This document shows positions 27,160 through 36,103 of a DNA stretch of 64,000 bases, in pieces. The position numbers were made by a program, and so were the translations under genes. Location of the stretch: positions 310,001 through 374,000 of the forward strand of contig NZ_LAQL01000006.1 of NCBI RefSeq assembly GCF_001026905.1, in the 5' to 3' direction. Positions within the stretch are counted from its first letter, which is position 1; each line of letters starts with the position of its first letter. Origin of the DNA: Kiloniella spongiae (GTDB taxonomy: Bacteria > Pseudomonadota > Alphaproteobacteria > Kiloniellales > Kiloniellaceae). The notes beneath the pieces were generated by a model. The model saw only the letters and a program-made list of their open reading frames with translations, had not been told where the DNA came from and searched no databases.

Positions 27160-27900
27160 ATGATCGTATTTCCGGCAATTGATCTGAAGGATGGGGAAGC
27201 CGTTCGCTTGTTGAAGGGTGAAATGGATACGGCAACTGTTTTCAATTCTAATCCTGCAGCGCAGGCAAAAGAGTTTGAAGACGCTGGATTTGAATTTCTG
27301 CATATGGTTGATCTGAATGGTGCCTTTGAAGGGCGTCCGGTGAACCGGGTAGCCGTCGAAAATATCGTTAAAACAGTTTCCATGCCGACTCAACTTGGCG
27401 GTGGTATTCGCGACATCAAGACCATTGAACAGTGGCTGGATGCCGGGGTTACGCGGGTTATTTTGGGAACTGTTGCAGTTAAAAATCCAGAATTGGTTAT
27501 GGAAGCCTGTAAAAAGTTTCCGGGTAAAATCGTTGTGGGAATTGATGCGCGGGGTGGCATGGTTGCGACCGAGGGCTGGGCTGAAACCAGTGACCTCAAA
27601 GCAACAGATCTGGCTCGTAAATTTGAAGATGTTGGCGTTAGTGCCATTGTCTATACCGACATTGACCGTGATGGTCTGCTTCAGGGCTGTAATGTCGAAT
27701 CAACGGCCAATCTGGCAAGAGCGATTTCAATTCCTGTGATTGCATCCGGTGGTGTTGCATCGGTTGAGGACATCAAACAGCTAAAGCTGGTTGAGGACGC
27801 CGGAATTGAAGGGGTGATCTGCGGGCGTTCCATTTATGATGGGCGTATTGATGCGAAAGAAGCACTTTCTATTGCTTCTGGTGCAATTGCCACGCGTTAA
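27160..27900 (+). CDS. hisA: ProFAR isomerase HisA
   Basis: 246-residue (beta-alpha)8 barrel enzyme isomerising ProFAR to [25 protein letters not shown] has the catalytic aspartate near residue 8, and [15 protein letters not shown] the second at about 167. [19 protein letters not shown] binds phosphate, with the second phosphate site [11 protein letters not shown] 27160, GAGGATAAAG upstream as ribosome binding site. Middle of the his operon, followed by hisF after 105 bp. Confidence 0.97.
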   Translation: MIVFPAIDLKDGEAVRLLKGEMDTATVFNSNPAAQAKEFEDAGFEFLHMVDLNGAFEGRPVNRVAVENIVKTVSMPTQLGGGIRDIKTIEQWLDAGVTRVILGTVAVKNPELVMEACKKFPGKIVVGIDARGGMVATEGWAETSDLKATDLARKFEDVGVSAIVYTDIDRDGLLQGCNVESTANLARAISIPVIASGGVASVEDIKQLKLVEDAGIEGVICGRSIYDGRIDAKEALSIASGAIATR

Positions 27901-28005
27901 TCTGTTTGAGATATAACCAAACTGTCATTTGTCATCGACAGCAAGTCGCTTGATATTATGGGTGATATTACGGGGTGAAAACCTCAGAAGTTCCGGAGTT
28001 GTTAA

Positions 28006-28767
28006 ATGCTTAAGGCAAGAATTATTCCCTGTCTTGATGTGAAAGACGGACGTGTTGTGAAGGGTGTGAACTTTGTTGGATTGCGTGATGCTGGCGATCC
28101 GGTTGAGCAGGCACGTCTTTATGACAAGGCCGGCGCTGACGAACTCTGTTTTCTAGACATTACCGCAAGCCATGAAAAGCGGGACATTATGCTGGATGTG
28201 GTTTCCCAAACGGCAGAAGAGTGTTTTATGCCTCTTACGGTTGGCGGCGGCATTCGGACACTAGAAGATATCAGAAGTTTGTTGCTTGCAGGCGCAGACA
28301 AGGTTTCCATTAATACAACGGCTGTTACCAATCCTGAATTTGTCAAAGAAGCCAGTGAAAAATTTGGTTCTCAGTGCATTGTTGTCGCGATTGATGCGAA
28401 ACAGGTTGCGCCGGGTAAGTATGAAATTTTCACTCATGGTGGCCGCAAGGAAACCGGCCTGGATGCGGTTGAATGGGCTCAAAAGATGGAACACTATGGG
28501 GCCGGTGAACTGCTTCTCACTTCTATGGATCGCGACGGCACGAAACAGGGATATAATTTACCCCTAACCCGGGCGATTGCTGATGCTGTGCGTATCCCTG
28601 TTATTGCATCCGGGGGCGTAGGTAACCTTGATCATCTGGTTGATGGTGTCAAAGAAGGTCATGCAACGGCTGTTCTTGCAGCATCGATTTTCCATTTCGG
28701 CACGTACAGCATTGCAGAAGCAAAAGAGCACATGGCACAGGCAGGTGTTCCTGTCAGAACTGTCTAG
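28006..28767 (+). CDS. hisF: imidazole glycerol phosphate synthase subunit HisF
   Basis: 253-residue barrel cyclase that uses HisH-derived ammonia to form IGP and [25 protein letters not shown] carries the first catalytic aspartate (about Asp11), and [15 protein letters not shown] the second. [27 protein letters not shown] is the phosphate-binding block. ATG 28006. The 105-bp gap after hisA is longer than the others in the operon and may hold a secondary promoter. Confidence 0.98.
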   Translation: MLKARIIPCLDVKDGRVVKGVNFVGLRDAGDPVEQARLYDKAGADELCFLDITASHEKRDIMLDVVSQTAEECFMPLTVGGGIRTLEDIRSLLLAGADKVSINTTAVTNPEFVKEASEKFGSQCIVVAIDAKQVAPGKYEIFTHGGRKETGLDAVEWAQKMEHYGAGELLLTSMDRDGTKQGYNLPLTRAIADAVRIPVIASGGVGNLDHLVDGVKEGHATAVLAASIFHFGTYSIAEAKEHMAQAGVPVRTV

Positions 28768-28787
28768 ACGGATATTGGATCGGGCAA

Positions 28788-29126
28788 ATGGCGAAAAAGA
28801 AACTATCGGCAGATATTCTGGATGAACTTCACCACGTGATTGTCAGCCGTAAGGGTGACAATCCGGAAGAATCCCATACGGCGCGCCTGTTTTCAAAGGG
28901 TGTAAACAAAATCGCCCAGAAGGTTGGGGAAGAAGCGGTTGAAACCGTTATTGAAGCTGTGGGGGGATCAAAAGAAGAGCTTGCGGCTGAATCTGCTGAT
29001 TTGCTTTATCATCTCTTGGTGCTTTGGGAAGCGCGTGGCGTAAAGCCAAGTGATGTGTGGGAAGCACTGGAAGGCCGTAAAGGTATTTCTGGCATTGCCG
29101 AGAAAGCGTCTCGTATAAAATATTGA
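28788..29126 (+). CDS. hisE: phosphoribosyl-ATP diphosphatase
   Basis: 112-residue MazG-like all-alpha pyrophosphohydrolase that converts PR-ATP to [28 protein letters not shown] carries the acidic metal-binding helix, and [18 protein letters not shown] the second. Separate HisE, not fused to HisI. ATG 28788, 20 bp after hisF. Last his gene here; hisG, hisD, hisC and hisI are not in the window. Confidence 0.96.
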   Translation: MAKKKLSADILDELHHVIVSRKGDNPEESHTARLFSKGVNKIAQKVGEEAVETVIEAVGGSKEELAAESADLLYHLLVLWEARGVKPSDVWEALEGRKGISGIAEKASRIKY

Positions 29127-29217
29127 TATCATATTGCGGCAGGATCTACAGGTAATCTTGACGGATGATACAGGCTGCTATTTTATGGGATAATTATATT
29201 TTAAAGGAATAATAACA

Positions 29218-29574
29218 ATGGCCTATGATCAAAATAATATCTTTGCAAAAATTCTCAGAGGCGAAATTCCTTGCGAGAAAGTTTTTGAAAATGAGCATGT
29301 TTTGGCTTTTAATGATATTGCTCGTAAAGCCCCGGTTCATATTTTGATCATTCCAAAAGGGTCTTATGTTTCTTTTGCTGATTTCTCGGAAAAAGCATCT
29401 GCTGATGAGATTGTTGCTCTGAATCGTGCAATTGGTGAGATTGCGAAAGAAAAGGACATTGTTGAATCCGGCTATCGTGTTATTTCAAACCACGCCGCCC
29501 ATGCGCATCAGGAAGTACCACATTATCATGTGCATTTGCTTGGCGGTGCTGATCTTGGTGGATGCTTTAAGTAA
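29218..29574 (+). CDS. HIT-family (histidine triad) nucleotide-binding protein
   Basis: 118-residue HINT-type hydrolase acting on adenosine phosphoramidates or similar nucleotides. NIFAKILRGEIPCEKVFEN is the usual N-terminus. The triad is HYHVHLLGG at about residues 101-109. ATG 29218 has AAAGGAAT upstream. It follows hisE by 91 bp, a frequent alphaproteobacterial arrangement. A strong terminator follows. Confidence 0.95.
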   Translation: MAYDQNNIFAKILRGEIPCEKVFENEHVLAFNDIARKAPVHILIIPKGSYVSFADFSEKASADEIVALNRAIGEIAKEKDIVESGYRVISNHAAHAHQEVPHYHVHLLGGADLGGCFK

Positions 29575-29604
29575 GATATACCTTAGCGGGTATAGTTCAG
29601 TTTT

Positions 29605-29633
29605 AAACGGAGGCTCTCTAGCCTCCGTTTTTT
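29605..29633. terminator. strong terminator after the HIT gene
   Basis: AAACGGAGGCT pairs perfectly with AGCCTCCGTTT over 11 bp with a 4-nt loop, followed by TTTTTT. The convergent kinase gene ends 27 bp further on and may also use it. Confidence 0.92.
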
Positions 29634-29659
29634 GTATCTACTTTATTATGATTTCAATT

Positions 29660-31237
29660 TTATATAGCCATATCAGCAGGGAAATGAAGCAGAGCAATCG
29701 TTCCTGTTCCCTTAGTGCTTGTTAGCTTGAGGCTGCCGCCATTGATAACCGCCAGGGATCTTGATAGAGGGAGCCCCAGGCCAGTACCTTCGTATTTTCG
29801 CTCTATGCTATTATCCACCTGGGTAAAGGGGCGCAAAGCGAGTTTAATTTCAGTTTTGCTCATGCCAATCCCGGTGTCTTCAATTTGGATCTGAAAGCCG
29901 TCTTGCTCTGAATAGTTGACGGTCATCGTAACAACGCCTTGGTCATCTGTAAATTTGAGCGCGTTAGAGAGCAAGTTGAGCAGAATTTGTTTCAAGCTTC
30001 TTTCATCGATGTGAATCCGAGGAAGATCTTTGGGAACATTTGTCTGTAGTGAAATGCCTGTATTGATCGCTTTTCGCTGTACGATCTGAATGGTGTGTGC
30101 AATTGCGGTTCGCAAACAAACGTTTGTTTTAACAAGATTTAACTCACCTGCTTCAATCATGGAAAGATCAAGAATATCATTGATGATTCCCAAGAGATGG
30201 CTGCCGCTATGGTGAATATCACTGACATATTCCTGATACCTCGGGTGACCCAAATCTCCAAAGATTTTTTGCTCCATAACTTCAGAAAAACCAATAATGG
30301 CGTTCAGAGGTGTCCGTAGTTCATGAGTCATTGCCGAGAGAAAAGCTGTCTTTGCCATGCTGGCCCGTTCTGCATGATCTTTTGCAAGTCGTAAGGCACG
30401 CTCGACTTTTTTGATTTCGGTTAACTCGACATCTATGCAGTACATTTCGTGCTCGTTATAAGAATTCAAGAGCATGATATGGCTGGAATAGACGGGTATT
30501 TTATGCCCATTTTTGTTTTTGAGGATAGTTTCGCCAGAGGGAATTGGTTGATTTTGCTCTAGCCATTGCCGATGGACAGTGATGACATGGTCGCGCATAT
30601 CTTCCGGAATAATCAAATCTTCCAGCTTTTGCCCCAGTGTTTCAGTTTGTGAGTATCCATACAGCTTGGCACTGGCATTATTCCAGTAAATAACTTGTCT
30701 ATTTTGGTCGTAGCCCTGAACGGCAATGTTTTCAATCTGATCAAAAATGGCTCTGAATCTGGCTTCGGGAAGTAAGCTGGTTTCAACTGAATTATCGTGC
30801 TTTTCCAGAGGTTCTACATAACCTTCAAAAGCGATAATCGAGCCATATCGATCTCGGACAGCGACACAGTGTTCTTTAACCCATTGGGTTGTGCCATCCA
30901 CCTTGAATATCTGGTATACAATCTGGCTTAACTGGTTCTGTTTTTTCAGGCGATCATAGATATCTCTACGTAGATCAAGATCGGTGTAGAGTTGACAGTT
31001 GGGGGATCTGGTATATTCAAAAAACTCTTCGACTGTGTTCAGGCCAAAAAGACGGGCATAGGCTGGATTTACAGCAGAAAAATAGCCTTCAAAGTCTGTA
31101 CGGTACATACCAAAAGGACAGTTATTTACCAGACTCTCACACGAACCAACTTCACTTATTTTTGAGGGACGCAGTGACTTGATTTCATTTATTGCGAGCA
31201 TTGCGAGTCCTGTTAAAATTAAAAGGAACAAACGCAC
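29660..31237 (-). CDS. PAS-domain sensor histidine kinase
   Basis: 525-residue kinase with a short N-terminal hydrophobic segment (about 2-16), two PAS domains (about 34-145 and 160-275), a HisKA domain with MTHELRTPLN (phospho-acceptor His305) and an HATPase domain. The latter shows N box LLSNALKFT (Asn425), G1 DTGIGMS and G2 GTGLGL at 484-489. The start is GTG at 31237; ATG at residue 13 is possible. No response regulator gene lies beside it, so it is an orphan kinase whose output must be encoded elsewhere. Signal unknown. Confidence 0.92.
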   Translation of the reverse strand: MRLFLLILTGLAMLAINEIKSLRPSKISEVGSCESLVNNCPFGMYRTDFEGYFSAVNPAYARLFGLNTVEEFFEYTRSPNCQLYTDLDLRRDIYDRLKKQNQLSQIVYQIFKVDGTTQWVKEHCVAVRDRYGSIIAFEGYVEPLEKHDNSVETSLLPEARFRAIFDQIENIAVQGYDQNRQVIYWNNASAKLYGYSQTETLGQKLEDLIIPEDMRDHVITVHRQWLEQNQPIPSGETILKNKNGHKIPVYSSHIMLLNSYNEHEMYCIDVELTEIKKVERALRLAKDHAERASMAKTAFLSAMTHELRTPLNAIIGFSEVMEQKIFGDLGHPRYQEYVSDIHHSGSHLLGIINDILDLSMIEAGELNLVKTNVCLRTAIAHTIQIVQRKAINTGISLQTNVPKDLPRIHIDERSLKQILLNLLSNALKFTDDQGVVTMTVNYSEQDGFQIQIEDTGIGMSKTEIKLALRPFTQVDNSIERKYEGTGLGLPLSRSLAVINGGSLKLTSTKGTGTIALLHFPADMAI

Positions 31238-31529
31238 AAGTTGTGAGTAATTATAGACTCATATTGAAATTGTTTTTAGTAAAATTTTAGTGAAAATAAT
31301 TATTTATTGAAAATCAAATAGTTATAGGGTTATTTTACGTATTTAATATTTTAAACTGTTAAACTAAAAGTTGTTATTTTCATGATTTTAAATGCAAGCA
31401 AAACATTGGTTTTTGCGGAGTCTCTGTTCGAGAAGGACTTTTTTAACAGGCCAAGTTGCTCTGAAAGTTATTTCCAATAAAGCAAATGATTATTAAACTA
31501 TCCAGATCGATTGGGTTGGGAGGAAAAAA

Positions 31530-31778
31530 GTGCTGAAGGTTCATACGCTAAACATAGACGAGATTTATGTACCAGCAGGCCGCCGGAAAGAGTTTGACCC
31601 TGAAAAGTTAAAAATTACCGCAGACAAGATCATGGAAGAGACAGAACAGAACCCCATAAGTGTTCGTCAGGGAAAAGACCGTTACGTGTTGTTGCGAGGA
31701 ATACATAGGCTTGAAGCTCGTAAGGCTTTAGGTGAAACGACGATCAAAGGGCATATATTACATGCCAAACAAAGATAG
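31530..31778 (+). CDS. small ParB/sulfiredoxin-type N-terminal domain protein
   Basis: 82-residue protein consisting almost only of a ParB/Srx-like nuclease-fold domain. MLKVHTLNIDEIYVPAGRRK leads into DKIMEETEQNPISVRQGKDR and then LLRGIHRLEARKALGE, where G-x-H-R-x-x-A is the ParB-type nucleotide-binding box. No helix-turn-helix or dimerisation domain is present, so it cannot be a full segregation ParB. GTG start at 31530 with GGGAGG upstream. It is flanked by the kinase (divergent, 292-bp gap without other features) and comM (convergent). Function unknown. Confidence 0.8.
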   Translation: MLKVHTLNIDEIYVPAGRRKEFDPEKLKITADKIMEETEQNPISVRQGKDRYVLLRGIHRLEARKALGETTIKGHILHAKQR

Positions 31779-31853
31779 ACTTTAGTTTAGTGTAGTATCT
31801 CAGGCCGATGTTTCTAAAAGTTTTTATAAACTGGATCTTGTTATTAACGCGTT

Positions 31854-33377
31854 CTATTTTTTAGGCTTTCTATAGCGCAGGGCTTCGGCGATATGTTTTG
31901 TCTGGATTGTATCTTGTTTGTCCAGATCGGCGATGGTACGTGAAACTTTGAGGATGCGATGATAAGCCCGGGCAGAGAGCTTGAATTTTTCTGATGCGCG
32001 TTGCATCAACTCTTTCTCCTTAGGACCTAGAGAAGCAACTTTATCCAGAATTTCCCCTTCTGCCTCTGCATTGCAATGGGGACGATTTTGCTTTGGATAG
32101 GCCGCATACCTATGCGTTTGGATATCACGTGCAGCTTGCACTCTGAGGGCAACGTCGTGACTGCCTTCTTCAGGGGGCGGTAGGGATAAATCGGATGCTC
32201 TGACAGGCGGAACATCTAGATAGAGATCAATACGGTCGTAAAGTGGCGCTGAAATGCGGGCTTGGTATTGCGTGCTACACCTTGGCCCTCTGGCACAAAC
32301 CTGAGTAACAGGATCAACTTCTCCACAGCGACAGGGGTTCATCGCAGCAACCATTTGAACGCGCGCAGGATAAGTAATATGAGCTTCTGCTCTGGCAATA
32401 GATATTTTGCCTGTTTCTAACGGTTGGCGTAAAGTTTCGAGCACATTACGGTTAAATTCGGGCAGCTCATCTAGAAAGAGAACACCCCTGTGGGCCAATG
32501 ATATTTCCCCGGGTTTGGCTTTTGGTCCTCCGCCAGCTATGGCGGGAGCTGAGGCAGAATGGTGAGGGTCTCTGTAGGGGCGTAAACTTTCCAAGGTGCC
32601 ATTTTTCAGCAGGCCAGCAAGCGAATGAATCATGCTGACTTCAAGAATTTCTTCGGGTAGAAGTTCGGGTAAAATTGAAGGTAATCGAGATGCAAGCATT
32701 GATTTTCCAGACCCTGGTGGACCATTGAAAAGCAAGTGGTGTCCACCAGCCGCAGCGATTTCAAGCACACGTTTAGCGGTTTCTTGCCCCTTTACATCCC
32801 TTAAATCCGGAAGATGGCGGCGGTCGTTCGTCGGTTGAGGTAGAGCTGTTTTCGGAGGGCAGAGTATTTGACGCCCATTAATATGATTTATAAGCGCTAA
32901 AAGGTTCGAAGGTGCTATGATTTCCAATCCCTTAACCCATGCAGCTTCTGCACCCTGACTTTCAGGGCAAATAATACCTTTATCATTTGCCAGCGCCTGC
33001 AAGGCAGCAGGTAGAATGCCGTTTACAGCCCGGATGGTTCCATCTAGCGCCAACTCACCAAGAACGAGGTAGGTTATTAACTCACTGGTTGGCACAATTT
33101 CCATCGCAGCAAGAATACCAAGGGCTATGGGAAGGTCGTAATGACTGCCTTCTTTCTGTAAATCGGCGGGGGCCAGGTTTACTGTGATCCTCTTGGGGGG
33201 AAGAGCCAGCCCGATTGCCGTTAAGGCAGCGCGTACTCTTTCACGGCTTTCGGCGACTGCTTTATCTGGTAAACCAACAATGTTAAAGGCGGGTAAGCCG
33301 CTTGATAACTGGACCTGAACTTCGATGTCCCGAACTTCTATACCTTGAAAAGAAACGGTATTGATCTGTGCAGTCAT
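31854..33377 (-). CDS. comM: YifB/ComM-type Mg-chelatase-like AAA+ helicase
   Basis: 507-residue hexameric ATPase; in naturally competent bacteria ComM drives branch migration of incoming DNA. The N-terminal Lon-like domain has GLPAFNIVGLPDKAVAESRERVRAAL split over about 29-54. The Walker A loop is GPPGSGKSMLASRLP near 219, followed by the Mg-chelatase motifs. A CxCG...C zinc-like segment (NPCRCGEVDPVTQVC) and a C-terminal Mg-chelatase domain complete the protein. ATG 33375-33377. Usually next to gshB in alphaproteobacteria, but here 6.6 kb of accessory genes intervene. Confidence 0.95.
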   Translation of the reverse strand: MTAQINTVSFQGIEVRDIEVQVQLSSGLPAFNIVGLPDKAVAESRERVRAALTAIGLALPPKRITVNLAPADLQKEGSHYDLPIALGILAAMEIVPTSELITYLVLGELALDGTIRAVNGILPAALQALANDKGIICPESQGAEAAWVKGLEIIAPSNLLALINHINGRQILCPPKTALPQPTNDRRHLPDLRDVKGQETAKRVLEIAAAGGHHLLFNGPPGSGKSMLASRLPSILPELLPEEILEVSMIHSLAGLLKNGTLESLRPYRDPHHSASAPAIAGGGPKAKPGEISLAHRGVLFLDELPEFNRNVLETLRQPLETGKISIARAEAHITYPARVQMVAAMNPCRCGEVDPVTQVCARGPRCSTQYQARISAPLYDRIDLYLDVPPVRASDLSLPPPEEGSHDVALRVQAARDIQTHRYAAYPKQNRPHCNAEAEGEILDKVASLGPKEKELMQRASEKFKLSARAYHRILKVSRTIADLDKQDTIQTKHIAEALRYRKPKK

Positions 33378-33478
33378 CTATCTTTACCACGGTGGAACAA
33401 AAAGAGAACTTAGTGTAACACTCTTTGATGCACGTAAAAGAAGAAATTTATATTCTACGTGTAATTTATTACGCTGAT

Positions 33479-34015
33479 CTATCTGTTTGCGAGATCAAGA
33501 GCATATTTGATGCTGTGTTCGCTGAAAACAGAAACACCGTTCGCACGCAGTAAATCTGTGACAATACCTGACCCGTTGATTTTTGTTCCGGTAAAGGAAC
33601 CATCGTAAATAAAGTCACTACCGCAGGAGGGGCTGCCCTCTTTGAGGATGGCGATTTTTATATTGTGATCCTGGCACATAGTGAGTGCTTTTTCCGCACC
33701 GCGGATAAAGGCATCGGTGAAATCTTTGCCTGTCTGGTCTTGTATGCGGTCGGATATTCGTTCAGCTGGCGATCTGGGTGTTGGCAACCCACCAGCTACT
33801 TCAGGGCAAAGTAAAACCATACGTCCCTGCTTTTGTAAGAGATGTAGTTTTTCAGTACCTTGTGATGCATATCGACCATCATATCGCACAGGTTTTCCCA
33901 TTAAACAGGCGCTTACAAGGATTTTGGAATCAGGCATTTTAATATTCGATGTTTTTGCGTTAGACATCTCAAGATCTGTTTTAATACTGGTTTTTATATT
34001 GGGGTTATTGTTCAT
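33479..34015 (-). CDS. DUF523 family protein
   Basis: Up to 178 residues. KILVSACLMGKPVRYDGRY is the DUF523 N-terminal signature, with cysteines C-x-M-G and later SPSCGS (GSPSCGSDFIYDG) that could bind a cofactor. Function unknown. The ATG at 34013-34015 gives a polar 26-residue leader unlike the family; in-frame ATGs at 33967 or 33937 are closer to the domain start, and 33937 fits the family best. No clear ribosome binding site decides among them. Confidence 0.85.
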   Translation of the reverse strand: MNNNPNIKTSIKTDLEMSNAKTSNIKMPDSKILVSACLMGKPVRYDGRYASQGTEKLHLLQKQGRMVLLCPEVAGGLPTPRSPAERISDRIQDQTGKDFTDAFIRGAEKALTMCQDHNIKIAILKEGSPSCGSDFIYDGSFTGTKINGSGIVTDLLRANGVSVFSEHSIKYALDLANR

Positions 34016-34040
34016 ACGTTGTTATGTTGATTTTCGCTGT

Positions 34041-34477
34041 TCAAAGAAACTTGGACATTAAATGACGGGGATGAAGCTGGAACCCCAATCGTTCGTACAG
34101 AGCTTTTGCACGAGGATTGGCTTGTTCAACTTCCAAAACAACGCGTCTCGCCCCAAGTATTTTTGATTGTTTGCAAGCATATTTAAGCGCTTTTGTACCT
34201 ATACCTTGATTTCTGTACGCCTTTTCTACAAAAAGCTCATCGATAAAAAAATCACGCCCCCTGTTTCCAGAGAGAAACCCAGTGATACACAGAGATAGCC
34301 GATAGAAGTTTTCTGCTTTTCGATTATCCAGAATTTTGCCAAGGATTCACCTGATAGAATAGAGGTAATTGCGTTTTCTATTCTGGTTTCTCCATAGCTA
34401 TTTCCATCTTCGAGGTAATAGCTCTTCGCCATTGCGATGACTATTTCTTTATCTGAGTGTTGAACTTCTCTAAACAT
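34041..34477 (-). pseudogene. GNAT acetyltransferase broken by a frameshift in a five-base G run
   Basis: The ATG at 34475-34477 opens a frame of 83 residues (MFREVQHSDKEIVIAMAKSY start). After the G5 run (plus-strand CCCCC, 34257-34261) the frame reads SMSFL and stops. In the shifted frame the protein continues as RDFFIDELFVEKAYRNQGIG, with the acetyl-CoA loop, then LGARRVVLEVEQANPRAKAL and ends at 34041. Adding one G restores a normal ~145-residue GNAT. It may be a pseudogene, a homopolymer sequencing error, or a slip-prone switch. Confidence 0.85.
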
Positions 34478-34536
34478 TTATGTGACCTATATTTGCCGGT
34501 AACCTAAGTGTCTTGTCTGATTAAACTCCTTAATTA

Positions 34537-34959
34537 TCAGGTTTCTTCTTGGGGGATATTATCTTCCAAAGTATAATAATCACCTTTGTAGCGACAGAAG
34601 ATATGACGTTTCGTTTTTAGCAGGGATGTATCATCCAGTGATCCTGCTGAAACAGCATAGTAGTCCCCAACTTCACCATCTTTAGTTAGTTTCCAGAATA
34701 GGGAAGATCCGCAAGTCGCGCAAAACCCACGTTTGGCATGATCGGAAGATTTATACCATGTAAGACTTGAGAGAGAAGATGTGAAAATGAGTTGATCTGT
34801 AAGGCAATCTGTCGAGGCCCAAAAGTGGCCGGACCACTGCCGACATTGTTGACAGTGGCATGCCGAAATATCGTTGAGATCTGATTTTATTTCAAAGCAA
34901 ATATTACCACAGAGGCATCTGCCAGTGTGTTTGTTGTTTTCTTTTTTGGTATCAGGCAT
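34537..34959 (-). CDS. GFA/CENP-V family zinc protein
   Basis: 140 residues from ATG 34959 (TTG 34986 is an unlikely upstream start). Zinc ligands follow the family pattern: GRCLCGNICFE, ISACHCQQCRQWSG, and GFCATCGSSLFW. Proteins of this family were named for glutathione-dependent formaldehyde activation, but most have no proven function. It sits among accessory genes after a frameshifted GNAT and does not appear to be in an operon with a formaldehyde pathway. Confidence 0.9.
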   Translation of the reverse strand: MPDTKKENNKHTGRCLCGNICFEIKSDLNDISACHCQQCRQWSGHFWASTDCLTDQLIFTSSLSSLTWYKSSDHAKRGFCATCGSSLFWKLTKDGEVGDYYAVSAGSLDDTSLLKTKRHIFCRYKGDYYTLEDNIPQEET

Positions 34960-35104
34960 ACGATCAAGTTTCCGGTTATTATACAAGTAACTTTGGGGAC
35001 AGAAAATTAAGAAGACGAAAGGAATTAACGCAAGAACAAAAAAAGAACTAGTTGATAAAAATCTTCTGTTTTCATCACTTTGTCAATCTTACTGATTGAG
35101 AGAT

Positions 35105-35944
35105 CTAAGGAGATATTTTTTCGAGCTCAAGTAATCCAAAGTATATCAGAAGAGGAACTGGGAGGGTCGCAAGGCTCAAAGTCATAAAGAATTTTATAAA
35201 AATAAGCTTCTTGCTGGCGCCACTGATAAAGGCAATTCCACCACCTCCGCCAAAAATAGCATTTCCGGGAAGATTTATAAGAAGAGCAAGTGTCAAGTAT
35301 CGATACTTTATGACCCAGGGCAATAATGTGAATAAAAAAACAAGGGGTCTGGGCATTTCCGTCAATGAATTGAGGGCGGTTTTCTGGTTGGTCAGTGTGG
35401 TGAGTTTTTGCAGTTTCTCTGTGGACCAGAATTGAGGAAAATAATGACCAACAAGAAATGACAGGCTTAGTCCGCCCAATGTGGCCAGATAAACGACAAG
35501 GACTCCCTCTTTGCCAAAAGCGGCCATAATAAGTAGGCCGATTTCAACCCCTGGAACAAAAGGAATGGATAACACAAGGAGGTAGAGTAAGGCGCAAATC
35601 AATAAAGCCTGAAGGCCAAAATAGGCCTGAATATTTGCGAACAGGGAAATGACTTCTGGCCTATCCATATAGATAAAATGAATGACTAATATGACAAACC
35701 AGCTCCAGAATATGATGAGCAGAGTGCTTTTAAAGCCCGGATTATCAAAAAGCGGCAACAACCTGAAAACAAGAATAAGCAATGTACTGAGAGATAAACA
35801 TTGTAATAGGTATCGTGTTAACCAGGGGGAGCTGTTTACATTACTTTTAAGTGTCAAATAGGTCAGAATGAAAAAGAGAACTGTGAGACCCGCCGTAACC
35901 AGCTTGGAGAATTTTAAAATGTCATCTGTATTATCTGGTGACAT
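35105..35944 (-). CDS. VTT-domain (TVP38/DedA-like) membrane protein with extra N-terminal helices
   Basis: 279-residue integral membrane protein. The N-terminal ~110 residues carry three or four helices not typical of TVP38 proteins. The second half resembles the VTT domain: IPFVPGVEIGLLIMAAFGKEG, then LSFLVGHYFPQFW, and the GNAIFGGGGGIAFISGAS re-entrant-type segment. VTT proteins are linked to lipid scrambling or transport in eukaryotes and to DedA functions in bacteria. ATG 35942-35944. Assignment rests on the central motif. Confidence 0.68.
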   Translation of the reverse strand: MSPDNTDDILKFSKLVTAGLTVLFFILTYLTLKSNVNSSPWLTRYLLQCLSLSTLLILVFRLLPLFDNPGFKSTLLIIFWSWFVILVIHFIYMDRPEVISLFANIQAYFGLQALLICALLYLLVLSIPFVPGVEIGLLIMAAFGKEGVLVVYLATLGGLSLSFLVGHYFPQFWSTEKLQKLTTLTNQKTALNSLTEMPRPLVFLFTLLPWVIKYRYLTLALLINLPGNAIFGGGGGIAFISGASKKLIFIKFFMTLSLATLPVPLLIYFGLLELEKISP

Positions 35945-36044
35945 ATCTTTCCTGATAGAGTTTCTATCGATTTTCGCATTTTTAGAGAGATAGTTTTTTA
36001 AAGATTATGAATAATATTCTGACAATTAATTCTCAAACACGAAA

Positions 36045-36074
36045 GTATAAAAAAAGAGGGCCGAAGCCCTCTTT
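36045..36074 (-). terminator. terminator after the SulP gene
   Basis: AAAGAGGGC and GCCCTCTTT form a 9-bp stem with a CGAA tetraloop. On the minus strand it is followed by a run of Ts. It separates the SulP gene from the VTT gene. Confidence 0.85.
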
Positions 36075-36103
36075 GCTAGTAGTCAGATCATAGTAATCTA
36101 AGT

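Noticed and set aside
29660-31237. A two-component pair with the PAS kinase.
   Set aside because: No response-regulator gene is adjacent on either strand, so it is left as an orphan kinase.
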